Counted from the first letter of the stretch, positions 16,864 through 28,252 are shown. The stretch: 64,000 nt of DNA from Acidobacteriota bacterium (GCA_016715115.1 JADKBM010000011.1:558001-622000); one strand, 5' to 3'. Made by a program: numbers and translations. The notes: generated by a model not told the origin, from the letters alone.

Positions 16864-19800
16864 ATGCGTAAGCCGTCGTTCTTGAATTCACGTCGCTATG
16901 TTGCGACCGCTATCTGTCTGGCCATCATCGCGACCGTCGCGCTCGCCTCGAATTTGACGCGGATCAGCGCCTTTTCGGGCTTTGCCGCCTTTTTCGGTGC
17001 GTCTGAACGCGTCGAACTGCCGGTCAATCCGGGGCCGCTGATGACCATCGGAACCTGCGACACGGCGGGTCCGATCGAGATCGAATCATCCGGCGGCACG
17101 ACGACGCCGACGGCGTACGCGACGCTCAAAGCGGCGTTCGACGCGATCAATCTCGGAACGCATACCGGGACGATCGGCATCGACGTCTGCGGGGATACCG
17201 ATGAAACGACCGTGAGCGCCATACTGAATGCGAGCGGTTCGGGCGCGGCTTCATACACTTCCATCGCCATATCGCCGGCCGGCGGGTCCGCGCGGACGAT
17301 CACCGGCGCGACGGTGGCGGGCAGTCCGCTGATCGATTTAAACGGCGCCGACAATGTCACGATCAACGGATTGAACACCGGCGGCAATTCTCTGACGATC
17401 GCCAACACGACCGTCTCAGCCTCATCGGGAACCTCGACGATACGATTACAGGCGGACGCCACGAACAACACGATCACCAACAGCTCGATCCTCGGGTCGT
17501 CAACGATGGCGACGACCACCAACGGCGGCAACATTTGGTTCGGCGCGGGTGCCGTCGCGACGGGCAACGACAACAACATCATTTCCAACAACAACATCGG
17601 CCCGGCCGGAGCGAATTTGCCGACCAAATTGATCTACGGCAACGGCTCGACGACAACTACCGCCGTTTACAATAGCGGCAACCAGATCACGGGCAACAAT
17701 CTGTTCGATTATTTCAACGTAGCGGCGCAGGCCAACGCAGTTTATCTCGGGGGCGGCAATACCGGCTGGACGATCAGCAACAACCGCATTTATCAAACCG
17801 CCACGCGCACCCAAACGACCGGCGCGATCCTCGCCGGAATCCAGGCTGCCAGCTCGACCGGAAACGATGGACATACGATCAGCGGCAACGTCATCGGCTT
17901 CGCCAACTCCGCCGGAACCGGGACGACCAATTTCGTCGGCAGCAGTACCGGATCCAAGTTCTTGGGGATTTACATCTCGTCGGCGTCAACGCTGACCCCT
18001 TCGAGCATTCAGGGCAACACGATCGCCGGGATCAATATGTCTGGCATTGTCGGCGGCACGTCGACGACCGCGTCCTTTGTCGGCATCAGCATCAATTCAG
18101 GCGTCGCGAACATCGGAAACGTGACCGGCAACACTATCGGGAGTTTGACGAGCGCTGGGTCGGTTTCGATCACCAACAACAACGGTTCTGCATCGGAGAT
18201 CTTCGGCATCTATTACTTCCCGTCGGCCGTTGCCAATGTTTCCAACAACAACGTCGGCGGCATCGTCTCGAACAACAGCGGCGTAGGCAGCGTCGTCTTT
18301 TACGGAATCCGCGCGTTCACCGCCAGCGCCGTTACGAACACGATTCTGAACAACACGATCGGTTCGGCGGCGGCACCGATCACGAACACCACGGCGTCGA
18401 CTTCGTCCCGAACGATCGGTCTCTATTGCCAAAGCGGCGCCTGCGTTGCGACCGGCAACACGATCGGCAATTTATCGATGAGCGCGGCGAACGTCGGAAC
18501 CGGGTCTGCGGCCTCGGTGATCGGCCTCTGGATCGACAACAGCAGCGCGACGATCGGCAACAACGTCGCGCAGAATACGGTTCGTTCCCTCGCCAACAAT
18601 GATCCGGCCGCGGCGGTTTGGGTGACGGGGATGCAGTACAACGGAGCGACGACCGGAACACATAACGTCCAGCGAAACTTCATTCACACGATTTCGGCGC
18701 CGAACACGACGAGCGCCACGGCGACTGTCAACGGCATCAACGTGCAGGGCGGCCTGACGACGTACCAGAACAATATGGTCGCGCTCGGCGGCAATATGAC
18801 CGCCAACAGCCCGCAGATCAACGGCATCGCCGAGACGATCGCGGGGACGGATAATTTCTATCACAACAGCGTTTACATCGGCGGAACGGGTGTAGCCGCC
18901 GGAACCGCGAATTCCTTTGCCTTTCAAAGTTCGATCACGCTGAACACGCGTAATTTCCGGAACAATATCTTTTTCAACGCCCGCAGCAACGGTGCGGCTA
19001 CCTCCAAACACTATGCCATCCAGGTCGGCGGAACGGCGCCGGCTCCGGGCGGGTTGACGTCAAATAACAATATCCTGTTTGCCAACGGGACAGGCGGATT
19101 CGTCGGTCGATTCAACTTGATCGACCAGCTGACCTTGGCGAACTGGCAGTCAGCGACCGGGAACGACGCGAACAGTTTTTCGGTCGATCCGCAGTTCAAT
19201 GCCGCGACCGCCCCGACTCCCGACCTTCATTTGCACCCGACCAATCCGACGGTCGCCGAAGGCAACGGCGCCGACGTCGGCGTAATTGACGACTTCGACG
19301 GTCAAACGCGGGCATCGCTGACGCCCGTCGATATCGGCGCCGATGCGGGCAACTATAGCGGCATCGATTTGGCCGGACCGGGCATTTCCTACTCGGCTTT
19401 GGCGAATACCGCCTCAACCGGCAATAGGGTTCTTTCGGTCACACTGACAGATGTCACCGGCGTTGCAACCGGCGGAAACGCGCCGCGCGTCTATTTCAAC
19501 AAGAACGCGGGAGCGTATTCCTCGACCGGATGCGCGCTTTCGACCGGAACGGTCAACAACGGTGTCTGGGACTGTACGATCGACAATTCGCTGGTCGGCG
19601 GCGTCGTCGCGACCGACACGGTCCGCTACTTTGTCGTCGCGCAGGACACGCTCGGCAATCTCACGGCGAATCCGAGCTCGGGCTTTAGCGGCACCAACGT
19701 CAATACGGTCACAACTCCGCCGACGTCGCCGAACCAGTATTTGATTTCCGTCGCCTACTCGGGTTCGATCAATGTCGGCGCAAGCGAAACGATTACTTCG

Positions 19801-22800
19801 CTGACAAATGTCGGCGGACTTTTCGAGGCGGTCAACAACGGCGTCTTGACCGGCAACGTGACCGTCAACCTGACGAGTGATCTGACCGCTGAAACCGGGA
19901 CCGTCGCGCTCAATCAATGGGCCGAAGACGGCGCCGGGAACTACACGCTGCTCATCAAACCGAGCGGCGCGCCGCGGACGGTCTCCGGAACCAACACCGG
20001 CGCTTTGATCAAACTGAACGGCGCCGACCGCGTCCGCATCGACGGATCGACGGCCGCAATGTTCGCTGAAGAAGAGGTCGCGGGCGGGAACCCTGCGCTT
20101 CGCGAACTGACGATCCAAAACACGAACACCGGAACATCGGCGGTCGTGATCAATGTCGGGTCGGGAACGAACGGCGCACAGAACAATACGATCAAGAACG
20201 TCAATGTCCTCGGACAGGACCCGACGACAACGCTTGGCGGAATTTTGCTTGGCGGCAACTCGCCGGGTACGGCCGGAACGGACAACGACGGCAATCGGGT
20301 CGAGAACTGCACGGTTAAGCGCTCGATTTACGGGATTTATTCGGCTGGCGCGAGCGCCGCGAATCAAAATACCGGCACGGTAATCACGTTCAACGATCTT
20401 TCGGCGACGACGACCGATCGCGTCCGGCGCGTTGGCATCGTGATCTTCAACGACAACGGAGCCCAGATCACCGACAACAGCATCGCGACCGAGACGAATG
20501 AGTCCGCCGACGCGATCGGCATCGGTGTCGGCACGCAGGGCGTCGATTCGACGGTCACGACTTCCGGTTCAGTGACCGGAGCGCTCGTTGCTAGAAACAA
20601 GATCAACGGCATCGCAAGCCTTTCGACGGTCGGTTTTTCGGCCGCGGGTATCGCGGTTGCGGGCGGCGCGGGAACGGCCAACACGATCGTCAACAATATG
20701 ATCACCGGCGTCACCGCTCCGTCGACGTCGCCGGATCTCGTCGCCGGCGTCTTCGTAATCGGCGCGACCGGATCTTCGACTCGCGTTTACAACAACTCGG
20801 TCGCGATGACCGGCGACCGCGGCGCGGTTGCGACTCAAATGCCGAGCTTTGGCATCGCCGTCACCGGTGCGGACCCGACCGTCGAACTCAAGAACAACAA
20901 CTTCTACACGTCGCAGATCGCATCCGGCGGCGGCGTGAACGCCAAGTCGTACGCCATCGGAATGGTCACGACGACGTTCGCGAACCTCGATTCGAACTAC
21001 AACGACTTTTTCTCGACCGGCGCCAATGCCGGATTCTTCCGCAGCGGTTCCTTGGTTGCCGCAGCCGGAACCGACTACGCGACGCTCGCCCTCTGGCAGA
21101 CGGCGGTCGCGGACGACGCCAACTCGCAGGAGATCGACCCGACGTTCGTCAATCCGCTCAACGATCTGCATCTGCAGGCCGGCAGCGGCGTCGCCAACGA
21201 CGGCATTACGATCGCGGCGGTCACCGACGATTTTGACGGCGAAACGAGATTGTCACCGCCCGAGATAGGGGCGGACGAACTTCCTTCGCCGGGCGTTCTG
21301 GAGTTCAGCGGTCCGACCTACTCGGTCGGCGAAGCGGGACCGACGGTGACGATCACGGTTTCAAGGACACTCGGGTCGGCGGGCGCGGTGTCGGTCGATT
21401 ACGCGACCGGCGGCGGCACGGCCACCGGCGGGGCGGCCTGCGGCGCGGGCGTCGACTACGTCAACGCGTCGAGCACGCTCAACTTCGCGAACGGCGAAAC
21501 GAGCAAGACATTCGATGTCACCGTGTGCGACGACGCGCTCTTCGAAGGGAACGAAACCGTCAACCTGACGCTTTCCAACCCGACCGGCGGCGCGACGCTC
21601 GGAATGCAGACAACGGCGGCGCTGACGATCACCGACAACGACGCGCAGCCTTCGATGGAATTCAGTTCGGCGACCTACACGATCACCGAAGGCCTGGCCG
21701 AGAACCTCGGGACAAATCCGACGGCGACGATCACCGTCACGCGCAGCGGCGCAACTGAAAATGCGGTGTCGGTCAATTTTGCGACCGTTTCCGGCGGCAC
21801 GGCCACCGGCGGCGCGAGCTGCACCGCCGGAGTCGATTACATCAACAACAGCGGAACGCTGAACTTCGTCGCGGGCGACGTCTCCGAAACGTTCAGCGTG
21901 ACGACCTGCGTCGACAGCGTCTTCGAGGGCAACGAGACGGTCAACCTCGCGCTCACGAGCCCGACGGGCGGCGTGCTCGGAATGCAGGACACGGCCGTTC
22001 TGACGATCACTGAAAACGATCCGGCGTTTTGCTCGACGATGCAGCCGGTCGAGATCACGGCTCCTTTGACCGGTTATGCGACGCTCAAGGCGGCGTTCGA
22101 CGCGATCAACGCCGGAACGCACACCGGAGCCATTCAAATCAACATCTGCGGCAACACGACCGAAGCCGCGTCGGCGGTCCTTAACGCCAGCGGTACGGGT
22201 TCGGCCTCGTATTCGTCGGTCGCGATCAACCCGTCAGGCGGCGGCGCGCGGACCGTTTCGGGCTCGTTCGTCGGCGCGCTCGTCGATCTCAATGGCGCGG
22301 ACAATGTCACCATCGACGGTCTGAACACCGGCGGCAACTCGCTGACGTTCAGCAATGCCGGACTCGGCGCGTCGAGCACGATCAAGTTCGCCAACGACGC
22401 GACGGCAAACACCGTCACGAAGATCACGGCCCAAGGGTCGGGCGACGCCTCTTTCGGCGTCATCTACTTCGGCACCGGAACGACGACCGGAAACGACAAC
22501 AACGCGGTAACCGATTCGAACATCACCGCCGCCGGGGCGAATCTTCCGCTCAACGGCGTGTACTCGTTCGGTTCGAGCGTGTCGATCGACAACAGCGGCA
22601 ACGCGATCACCGGCAACAACATTTCGGACTTCTTCAACGCTTCAAGCGCGTCGAACGGTCTGAACATCAACAGCAACAACGACGGCTGGACGATCAGCAA
22701 CAACAAGATCTTCCAGACGGCGCCGCGCACATACACGACCGCCTCGACGCATAACGGCATCAACGTGACGTCGGGCTCCGGCTACACCGTCAGCGGCAAC

Positions 22801-25800
22801 ACCATCGGTTACGCCGCCGCCAACGGAACGGGCGTTTACACGATGGGCGGCACGATCGCGACGCGTTTCGTCGGCATCAACCTCGGCGTCGGCACGAACT
22901 CGGCGACGTCTGTCCAGGGCAACACTGTCGCCTCGATCAGCCTCGCGACATCGAGCGGCGCTTCGACGTCGAACGGCGTCCTGTGCGGCTTGAGCATAAC
23001 TTCGGGCAACGTCAACGTCGGAAACGTCACGCCGAACACCTTCGGCGCGACGACCGGACTCGACTCGCTCGTCGCGACACCGACCACGACCGGCGGTTCG
23101 GTCGTCGGCATCAATTCGTCGTCGCTCGGAACGGTCCTGATCGCCAACAACACGTTCGGCGCCTTCAGATCGTCGAGCCCGACGGCGACCGTCGCCGGCG
23201 GCGTCTTCGGCATCACGATCTCGGGTTCGGCAGCTTCGATGACGATCACCGGCAACACGATCGGAAACTCGACCGCCGAGAATATGCGCGCCGGCATTAA
23301 CGGCACGACGACCGGCGCTTCGTTCGCGTCCGGAATCAATCAGGCTTCGGGGTCGATCCCGGCGATTTCGAATTACTCGAACAACACGATCCAGAACTTC
23401 TCGTCGTACGGCACGAGCACTTCCGGATTCGTCCGCGGGATTCAGACCGGAACGACGTCGAGCGCGACCGCGACGGCGACGATCTCGAACAACATCATCA
23501 ACAACCTGATCACGAGCGGCGCGGTTTCGAGCATTTCGAGCGCGAACGCGGCGGCGCAGGGAATCCAGTTCCTGCCGGGCATCAATTCGACGATCTCGGG
23601 CAACCGGATCTCGAACATCTCGGCGATCAACGCCGGTGCCGTTGCGACGGTCGTCGCGGGCATCACGCACGGTTCGGCGACGAACACCGTCATCTCGAAC
23701 AACGTGATCTACGGCCTCAGCAACGCGAGCACGACGACGTCGGCGACGCTCCCGGCGGTCGTCACGGGCATCGCCATCCGTTCGGGAACCGGCAACCTGA
23801 CGATCCAGAACAATATGATCTCGATCGGCAACGGTCAGACGACGAACACGATCTTCGCCGGAATCTGGGGAAATCACGGTTCGACGCCCGACCCGGTCGA
23901 TCGCATTTACTACAATACGGTCAACATCGAAGGCACCGTCACGTCGGGCGCGTATTCGACGATGGGCTTTATGCGCGGCGACTTTACGGCGACCGCGCGG
24001 ACGATGACCGTCGATGTTCGCAACAACATCTTCAACAACACGCGTTCGGGAGGAACCGGCAAGCACTATGCAATCGCCAACAACCTCGGCGCGACGACGA
24101 GCGCGACCGGCTGGCCGGCGGGCGCTTCGAACAACAACGTTCTCAACGCCAATCCGTTGACCGTCGGTTTCTGGACGGCGGATCAGACGTTCGCCGGCTG
24201 GAAAGCGGCGTCGTCGAGCGACGGCGCGAGCTATTCGGGAATCCCCGTGACGTTCGTCAACAACGTTTCGGATCTCCATTTGAATATGGGCCTGACACCG
24301 ACCTCGATCGAATCGGGCGGCGTCGCGGTTCCGGGCATCACGACCGATATCGACGGACAGACGCGTCCGGGACCGACGGGTTCGGTCAACGGCGGCGCGT
24401 TCGCTCCGGACATCGGCGCGGACGAGTTTGACGGCGTCTTCCTGGACGGCGTGGCTCCCTTGATCACGTATACGCCGCTGGCGAACGCCTCGACAACCGG
24501 CAATCGAACGCTGTCGGTGAACATCAGCGATTTTACCGGCGTCGCCTCGGGCGGCAACAGTCCGCGCATCTATTTCAAGAAATCGACGGATATGAGCTAC
24601 GTCTCGACGGCTTGCACGCTTTCGAGCGGCACGCCGCAGAACGGCGCCTACAACTGTCTGATCGATCTCAGTCTGGTCGGCGGCGGAAGCGGGTCGCCGG
24701 GCGACACGATCCAGTATTTCGTCGTCGCGCAGGACACCGTCGGCAATCTGGCGGCCAATCCGGGCATCGGCTTTGTCGGCGTCAACGTCAACACCGTGAC
24801 GACGCCGCCGTCGCCGCCGAGTTCGTACATCATTTCGCTTCCGTACACCGGCACGTACACCGTCGGCACGGGCGGAAACTTTACGTCTTTGACCAACCCG
24901 GGCGGACTCTTCGAGGCGCTCAACGCCGGCGTCGCGACCGGCAATCTGACGATCAACATCACGAGCGATCTGACGGCAGAGACCGGAACGGTGGCGCTCA
25001 ACCAGCTGACCGAAGAAGGCGTCGGCGGCTACACGCTGACGATCAAACCTTTCGGCGGTCCGCGTACGATCAGCGGCGCGAACGCTTCGGGACTGCTGCG
25101 GTTCGTCGACGCCGACCGCGTCACGATCGACGGTTCGACGACCGGCGGTACCGCGAATCAGGTCGGCGGCAACGCCGCCCTTCGCGAGCTGACGGTTCAG
25201 AACACGAGCACGACGGCGACGGCCGGCGCGGTCATCGCGTTTGGTTCGAGCGTCAACGGCGCGCAGAACAACACGGTTCGCAACGTCAACGTTCTCGGCC
25301 AGGATCCGACGCAGACCCTGATCGGCATCCATATGGGAGCGGTCGCTCCGGGCAATTCCGGAACCGACAACGACAATAACCGCATCGAGAACTGCTCGTT
25401 CAAACGTTCGTTCATCGGAATCTTCAACAACGGGATCTCGGCCGCGAATCCGAACACCGGAAACGTGATCACAATGAACGATTTGAGCGCGACGGGCGCC
25501 GACCGTATGAGAAGAGCAGGCATATTCTTCTTTTTCCAGGACGGCATCCAGGTAACGATGAACAGCATCGGCGGCATCGTCGCCGACGAGGGTGCGGATG
25601 CGATCGGCATCATCGCCGGCATCCAGAACGTCACGAGCACTTCGACGACCAGCGGCGGCGTCTTCAACGCGCTCATCGCGCGCAACAAGATCAGCGGCAT
25701 CGCAAGCACCAGCACGACCGGATTCTCGGCCGCGGGCATCGCCATCGCCGGCGATCCGGCGGGCGCGAACACGATCGTCAACAATATGATCTCCGGAATT

Positions 25801-27945
25801 TCGGCGCCTTCGACGTCGCCGGATATCACGGCGGGCATATTCGTCGCGGGCGTCACCGGATCGAACACGAAGGTTTACTTCAACTCCGTCTCGATGACCG
25901 GCGACCGCGGTGCCGTGGCGAGCCAAATGCCGAGCTTCGGCATTGCGCTTGCGGGCGACGTTCCGGTCGAGCTTCGCGACAACGTTTTCTACACGACGCA
26001 GACGTCATCGGGCGGCGGCGTCAACGCCAAGAGTTACGCGATCGGCACGTTGGGAACGACGTTCGCCAATCTCGATTCGAACTACAACGCGTTCTTCGCC
26101 TCGGGCGCCAACGCCGGATTCTTCCGCAGCGGTTCTCTGGCGGCTGGAGCCGGCACCGATTACGCGACCCTCGCGCTCTGGCAGGCGGCCGTGGCCGACG
26201 ACGCGAACTCGCTGTTCGTCGATCCGGCGTTCGTCAATCCGGTCACCGACCTGCATCTCCAGGCGGTTAGCCCGGTGATCAGCCAGGGAACGACGGTCGC
26301 CGGCGTGACCAACGACATCGACGGTCAGACGCGCGACGCGACGCCGGACATCGGCGCTGATGAAAAGGTCCTCGTTCCGGGAACGCTCGCGTTCAGCTCG
26401 GCGACGTTTTCGGTCGGCGAAGGTGCCGGAACCGTCACGCTGACGGTCAACCGCACGGGCGGCACCGACGGCGCGGTCGGCGCGACGTATGCGCTCGGCG
26501 GCGGAACGGCCACGGGCGGCGCTTCGTGCGGCGGCGCGGTCGATTATGTCAACACCGGCGGCACGGTCTCGCTTGCCGACGGCGAAGCGAGCAAGACGTT
26601 CAACGTCGCGGTTTGCGACGATGTCCTGTTCGAAACCAGCGAAACGTTCGACGCGACGCTCTCGTTGCCGACCGGCGGCGCGACCATCGGCAGTCCGAAC
26701 CCGGCGACGGTGACGATCACCGAGAACGACAGCCAACCGAGCATTCAGCTCAGCGCGGAATCGTATTACGTCCGCGAGAACGCGCTCACTCTGACGGTCA
26801 ACGCGACCCGCAGCGGGGCGACCGGCAACGCCGTCGGCGCGAGCTTCGGGACGACCACCGGAACGGCGACCGCGGGCGCGAGCTGCACCGCCGGAGTCGA
26901 TTACATCACGGCATCGGGAACGGTCAGCTTCGCCGCCGGCGAAACGACGAAACCGATCGTTCTGACGGTCTGTCTCGACTTCCTGTACGAGGGCAACGAG
27001 TCGTTCGGTCTGTCTCTGAGCGCGCCGACCGGCGGCGCCGTCATCGGCACGCCGAATCCGGCGACGGTGAGGATCGTTAACGCCATCGGCAACCGGACCG
27101 ATTTCGACGGTGACGGCCAGTCCGAACTGGCGATCTACCGGACGATCCCGAGCGGCACGTCGCAGTGGTGGTGGCGCCGGACGACTAACAACAATCTCCT
27201 TTCGTACGAATGGGGGCTTGAAGGCGACGTCCTGACGCCGGCAGACTACGACGGCGACGGCACGACCGACATTTCGGTCTGGCGTCCGGGTGCGGCGAAC
27301 GTCGCGCAGTTCTTCATCCTGAACAGCTCGAACAACACGGTTCGCCTGGAGCTCTTCGGGCAGACGGGCGACGATCCGACGGTCGTGGGCGACTTTGACG
27401 GCGACCGCAAGGCCGACATCGCGGTCTTCCGCGCCGCCGCGCAGGGCACGTTCTTCTATCGCGGCAGCCTCTCGAATCCGGGCGGCAACACGACGTTCAT
27501 CCAGTGGGGAACGACCGGCGACAAGGCAACGTCCGGCGACTTCAACGGCAACGGCAAGGCGGACTTCGCAGTCTGGCGCGCCGGTACGTGGTGGATCCTG
27601 TCGGATTCGTTCGCGGTCACGACGATCAACTTCGGAACGACGGGCGACAAGCTCGTACCGGGAGACTACGACGGCGACGGCAGAACCGACGCGGCGGTCT
27701 TCCGTCCGTCCGAGGGTCAATGGTATGTGCTCCGCAGTTCGAACGGACTGCCGCAGTACCAACTATGGGGAATCGCGACTGACGTGCCGGTCCCGGCCGA
27801 CTACGACGGCGATGGCCAGACCGACTTCGCGATCTACCGCGACGGCGTCTGGTACGTGCTCTCGAGTTGGGACAACAGTTACACGACGACGAACTTCGGA
27901 CTCGGAACCGACATTCCGATCCCGTTCTCGACGGTAACCCCGTAA
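16864..27945 (+). CDS. Giant surface protein: beta-helix, Calx-beta and FG-GAP repeats
   Basis: 3693-aa exported adhesin-like protein. Signal peptide about 1-32 (AICLAIIATVALAS). There are four right-handed beta-helix stretches (about 60-835, 966-1469, 1723-2526, 2660-3163) full of NNNI/GNTI turns, the last strands ending in DFDGQTR ... DIGAD(E) like choice-of-anchor Q proteins. Ig-like linkers of the YSALANTASTGNRVLSV type lie between helices. Calx-beta pairs are at about 1475-1719 and 3170-3406. The C-terminus (about 3410-3693) has six DxDGDGxxD-type FG-GAP/VCBS units that should bind Ca and form a propeller. Residues about 85-1719 and 1738-3406 are a tandem duplication (offset 1653 codons). 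GGAGAA lies 8 nt before the ATG at 16864. Unlike its neighbours it lacks the shared C-terminal module. Likely role: cell-surface adhesion or binding of polymers. Confidence 0.93.
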   Translation: MRKPSFLNSRRYVATAICLAIIATVALASNLTRISAFSGFAAFFGASERVELPVNPGPLMTIGTCDTAGPIEIESSGGTTTPTAYATLKAAFDAINLGTHTGTIGIDVCGDTDETTVSAILNASGSGAASYTSIAISPAGGSARTITGATVAGSPLIDLNGADNVTINGLNTGGNSLTIANTTVSASSGTSTIRLQADATNNTITNSSILGSSTMATTTNGGNIWFGAGAVATGNDNNIISNNNIGPAGANLPTKLIYGNGSTTTTAVYNSGNQITGNNLFDYFNVAAQANAVYLGGGNTGWTISNNRIYQTATRTQTTGAILAGIQAASSTGNDGHTISGNVIGFANSAGTGTTNFVGSSTGSKFLGIYISSASTLTPSSIQGNTIAGINMSGIVGGTSTTASFVGISINSGVANIGNVTGNTIGSLTSAGSVSITNNNGSASEIFGIYYFPSAVANVSNNNVGGIVSNNSGVGSVVFYGIRAFTASAVTNTILNNTIGSAAAPITNTTASTSSRTIGLYCQSGACVATGNTIGNLSMSAANVGTGSAASVIGLWIDNSSATIGNNVAQNTVRSLANNDPAAAVWVTGMQYNGATTGTHNVQRNFIHTISAPNTTSATATVNGINVQGGLTTYQNNMVALGGNMTANSPQINGIAETIAGTDNFYHNSVYIGGTGVAAGTANSFAFQSSITLNTRNFRNNIFFNARSNGAATSKHYAIQVGGTAPAPGGLTSNNNILFANGTGGFVGRFNLIDQLTLANWQSATGNDANSFSVDPQFNAATAPTPDLHLHPTNPTVAEGNGADVGVIDDFDGQTRASLTPVDIGADAGNYSGIDLAGPGISYSALANTASTGNRVLSVTLTDVTGVATGGNAPRVYFNKNAGAYSSTGCALSTGTVNNGVWDCTIDNSLVGGVVATDTVRYFVVAQDTLGNLTANPSSGFSGTNVNTVTTPPTSPNQYLISVAYSGSINVGASETITSLTNVGGLFEAVNNGVLTGNVTVNLTSDLTAETGTVALNQWAEDGAGNYTLLIKPSGAPRTVSGTNTGALIKLNGADRVRIDGSTAAMFAEEEVAGGNPALRELTIQNTNTGTSAVVINVGSGTNGAQNNTIKNVNVLGQDPTTTLGGILLGGNSPGTAGTDNDGNRVENCTVKRSIYGIYSAGASAANQNTGTVITFNDLSATTTDRVRRVGIVIFNDNGAQITDNSIATETNESADAIGIGVGTQGVDSTVTTSGSVTGALVARNKINGIASLSTVGFSAAGIAVAGGAGTANTIVNNMITGVTAPSTSPDLVAGVFVIGATGSSTRVYNNSVAMTGDRGAVATQMPSFGIAVTGADPTVELKNNNFYTSQIASGGGVNAKSYAIGMVTTTFANLDSNYNDFFSTGANAGFFRSGSLVAAAGTDYATLALWQTAVADDANSQEIDPTFVNPLNDLHLQAGSGVANDGITIAAVTDDFDGETRLSPPEIGADELPSPGVLEFSGPTYSVGEAGPTVTITVSRTLGSAGAVSVDYATGGGTATGGAACGAGVDYVNASSTLNFANGETSKTFDVTVCDDALFEGNETVNLTLSNPTGGATLGMQTTAALTITDNDAQPSMEFSSATYTITEGLAENLGTNPTATITVTRSGATENAVSVNFATVSGGTATGGASCTAGVDYINNSGTLNFVAGDVSETFSVTTCVDSVFEGNETVNLALTSPTGGVLGMQDTAVLTITENDPAFCSTMQPVEITAPLTGYATLKAAFDAINAGTHTGAIQINICGNTTEAASAVLNASGTGSASYSSVAINPSGGGARTVSGSFVGALVDLNGADNVTIDGLNTGGNSLTFSNAGLGASSTIKFANDATANTVTKITAQGSGDASFGVIYFGTGTTTGNDNNAVTDSNITAAGANLPLNGVYSFGSSVSIDNSGNAITGNNISDFFNASSASNGLNINSNNDGWTISNNKIFQTAPRTYTTASTHNGINVTSGSGYTVSGNTIGYAAANGTGVYTMGGTIATRFVGINLGVGTNSATSVQGNTVASISLATSSGASTSNGVLCGLSITSGNVNVGNVTPNTFGATTGLDSLVATPTTTGGSVVGINSSSLGTVLIANNTFGAFRSSSPTATVAGGVFGITISGSAASMTITGNTIGNSTAENMRAGINGTTTGASFASGINQASGSIPAISNYSNNTIQNFSSYGTSTSGFVRGIQTGTTSSATATATISNNIINNLITSGAVSSISSANAAAQGIQFLPGINSTISGNRISNISAINAGAVATVVAGITHGSATNTVISNNVIYGLSNASTTTSATLPAVVTGIAIRSGTGNLTIQNNMISIGNGQTTNTIFAGIWGNHGSTPDPVDRIYYNTVNIEGTVTSGAYSTMGFMRGDFTATARTMTVDVRNNIFNNTRSGGTGKHYAIANNLGATTSATGWPAGASNNNVLNANPLTVGFWTADQTFAGWKAASSSDGASYSGIPVTFVNNVSDLHLNMGLTPTSIESGGVAVPGITTDIDGQTRPGPTGSVNGGAFAPDIGADEFDGVFLDGVAPLITYTPLANASTTGNRTLSVNISDFTGVASGGNSPRIYFKKSTDMSYVSTACTLSSGTPQNGAYNCLIDLSLVGGGSGSPGDTIQYFVVAQDTVGNLAANPGIGFVGVNVNTVTTPPSPPSSYIISLPYTGTYTVGTGGNFTSLTNPGGLFEALNAGVATGNLTINITSDLTAETGTVALNQLTEEGVGGYTLTIKPFGGPRTISGANASGLLRFVDADRVTIDGSTTGGTANQVGGNAALRELTVQNTSTTATAGAVIAFGSSVNGAQNNTVRNVNVLGQDPTQTLIGIHMGAVAPGNSGTDNDNNRIENCSFKRSFIGIFNNGISAANPNTGNVITMNDLSATGADRMRRAGIFFFFQDGIQVTMNSIGGIVADEGADAIGIIAGIQNVTSTSTTSGGVFNALIARNKISGIASTSTTGFSAAGIAIAGDPAGANTIVNNMISGISAPSTSPDITAGIFVAGVTGSNTKVYFNSVSMTGDRGAVASQMPSFGIALAGDVPVELRDNVFYTTQTSSGGGVNAKSYAIGTLGTTFANLDSNYNAFFASGANAGFFRSGSLAAGAGTDYATLALWQAAVADDANSLFVDPAFVNPVTDLHLQAVSPVISQGTTVAGVTNDIDGQTRDATPDIGADEKVLVPGTLAFSSATFSVGEGAGTVTLTVNRTGGTDGAVGATYALGGGTATGGASCGGAVDYVNTGGTVSLADGEASKTFNVAVCDDVLFETSETFDATLSLPTGGATIGSPNPATVTITENDSQPSIQLSAESYYVRENALTLTVNATRSGATGNAVGASFGTTTGTATAGASCTAGVDYITASGTVSFAAGETTKPIVLTVCLDFLYEGNESFGLSLSAPTGGAVIGTPNPATVRIVNAIGNRTDFDGDGQSELAIYRTIPSGTSQWWWRRTTNNNLLSYEWGLEGDVLTPADYDGDGTTDISVWRPGAANVAQFFILNSSNNTVRLELFGQTGDDPTVVGDFDGDRKADIAVFRAAAQGTFFYRGSLSNPGGNTTFIQWGTTGDKATSGDFNGNGKADFAVWRAGTWWILSDSFAVTTINFGTTGDKLVPGDYDGDGRTDAAVFRPSEGQWYVLRSSNGLPQYQLWGIATDVPVPADYDGDGQTDFAIYRDGVWYVLSSWDNSYTTTNFGLGTDIPIPFSTVTP

Positions 27946-27952
27946 AAGCCCT

Positions 27953-28165
27953 GGAGCGCAAGTGGGACTGGAGCGCAAGTGTCCCCGACTGGAGCGCAAG
28001 CTCCCCGACTGGAGCGCAAGCTTCCCGACTGGAGCGCAAGCTTCCCAGCTTGCCTGAGCGCGGAGCGCGAAAAAGCCGCGCGCGTCACGCAAGCCGGGCT
28101 GCCGACTGGAGCGCAAGTGGGACTGGAGCGCAAGCTTCCCAGCTTGCCTGAGCGCGGAGCGCGAA
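27953..28165. repeat. REP-like palindrome cluster 1
   Basis: Direct copies of GACTGGAGCGCAAG ending in 7-bp hairpins with TCCC loops (GCAAGCT/AGCTTGC at 28036-28053 and 28130-28147), each followed by the block CTGAGCGCGGAGCGCGAA. It starts 8 bp after the giant gene's stop. No gene is present. Confidence 0.85.
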
Positions 28166-28214
28166 AAAGCCTCCCGCGTCACGCAAGCCGGAGCGCAAAC
28201 GCAGTCCAACCAAC

Positions 28215-28252
28215 CCGGGACATTCCAAAACGGAGTGTCCCGGTCTTTTTTT
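28215..28252 (+). terminator. Terminator downstream of the giant gene
   Basis: CCGGGACATTCC pairs with GGAGTGTCCCGG (one G-U) and is followed by seven T. Nearly the same hairpin with the same flanks occurs at 42021-42058. Confidence 0.85.

Noticed and set aside
22642..25926. Long minus-strand open frame (over 1000 codons) inside the giant surface gene
   Set aside because: It is antisense to a coherent beta-helix protein, Arg/Asp-rich with no domain or start signal; in GC-rich repetitive coding DNA the opposite strand stays open by composition.
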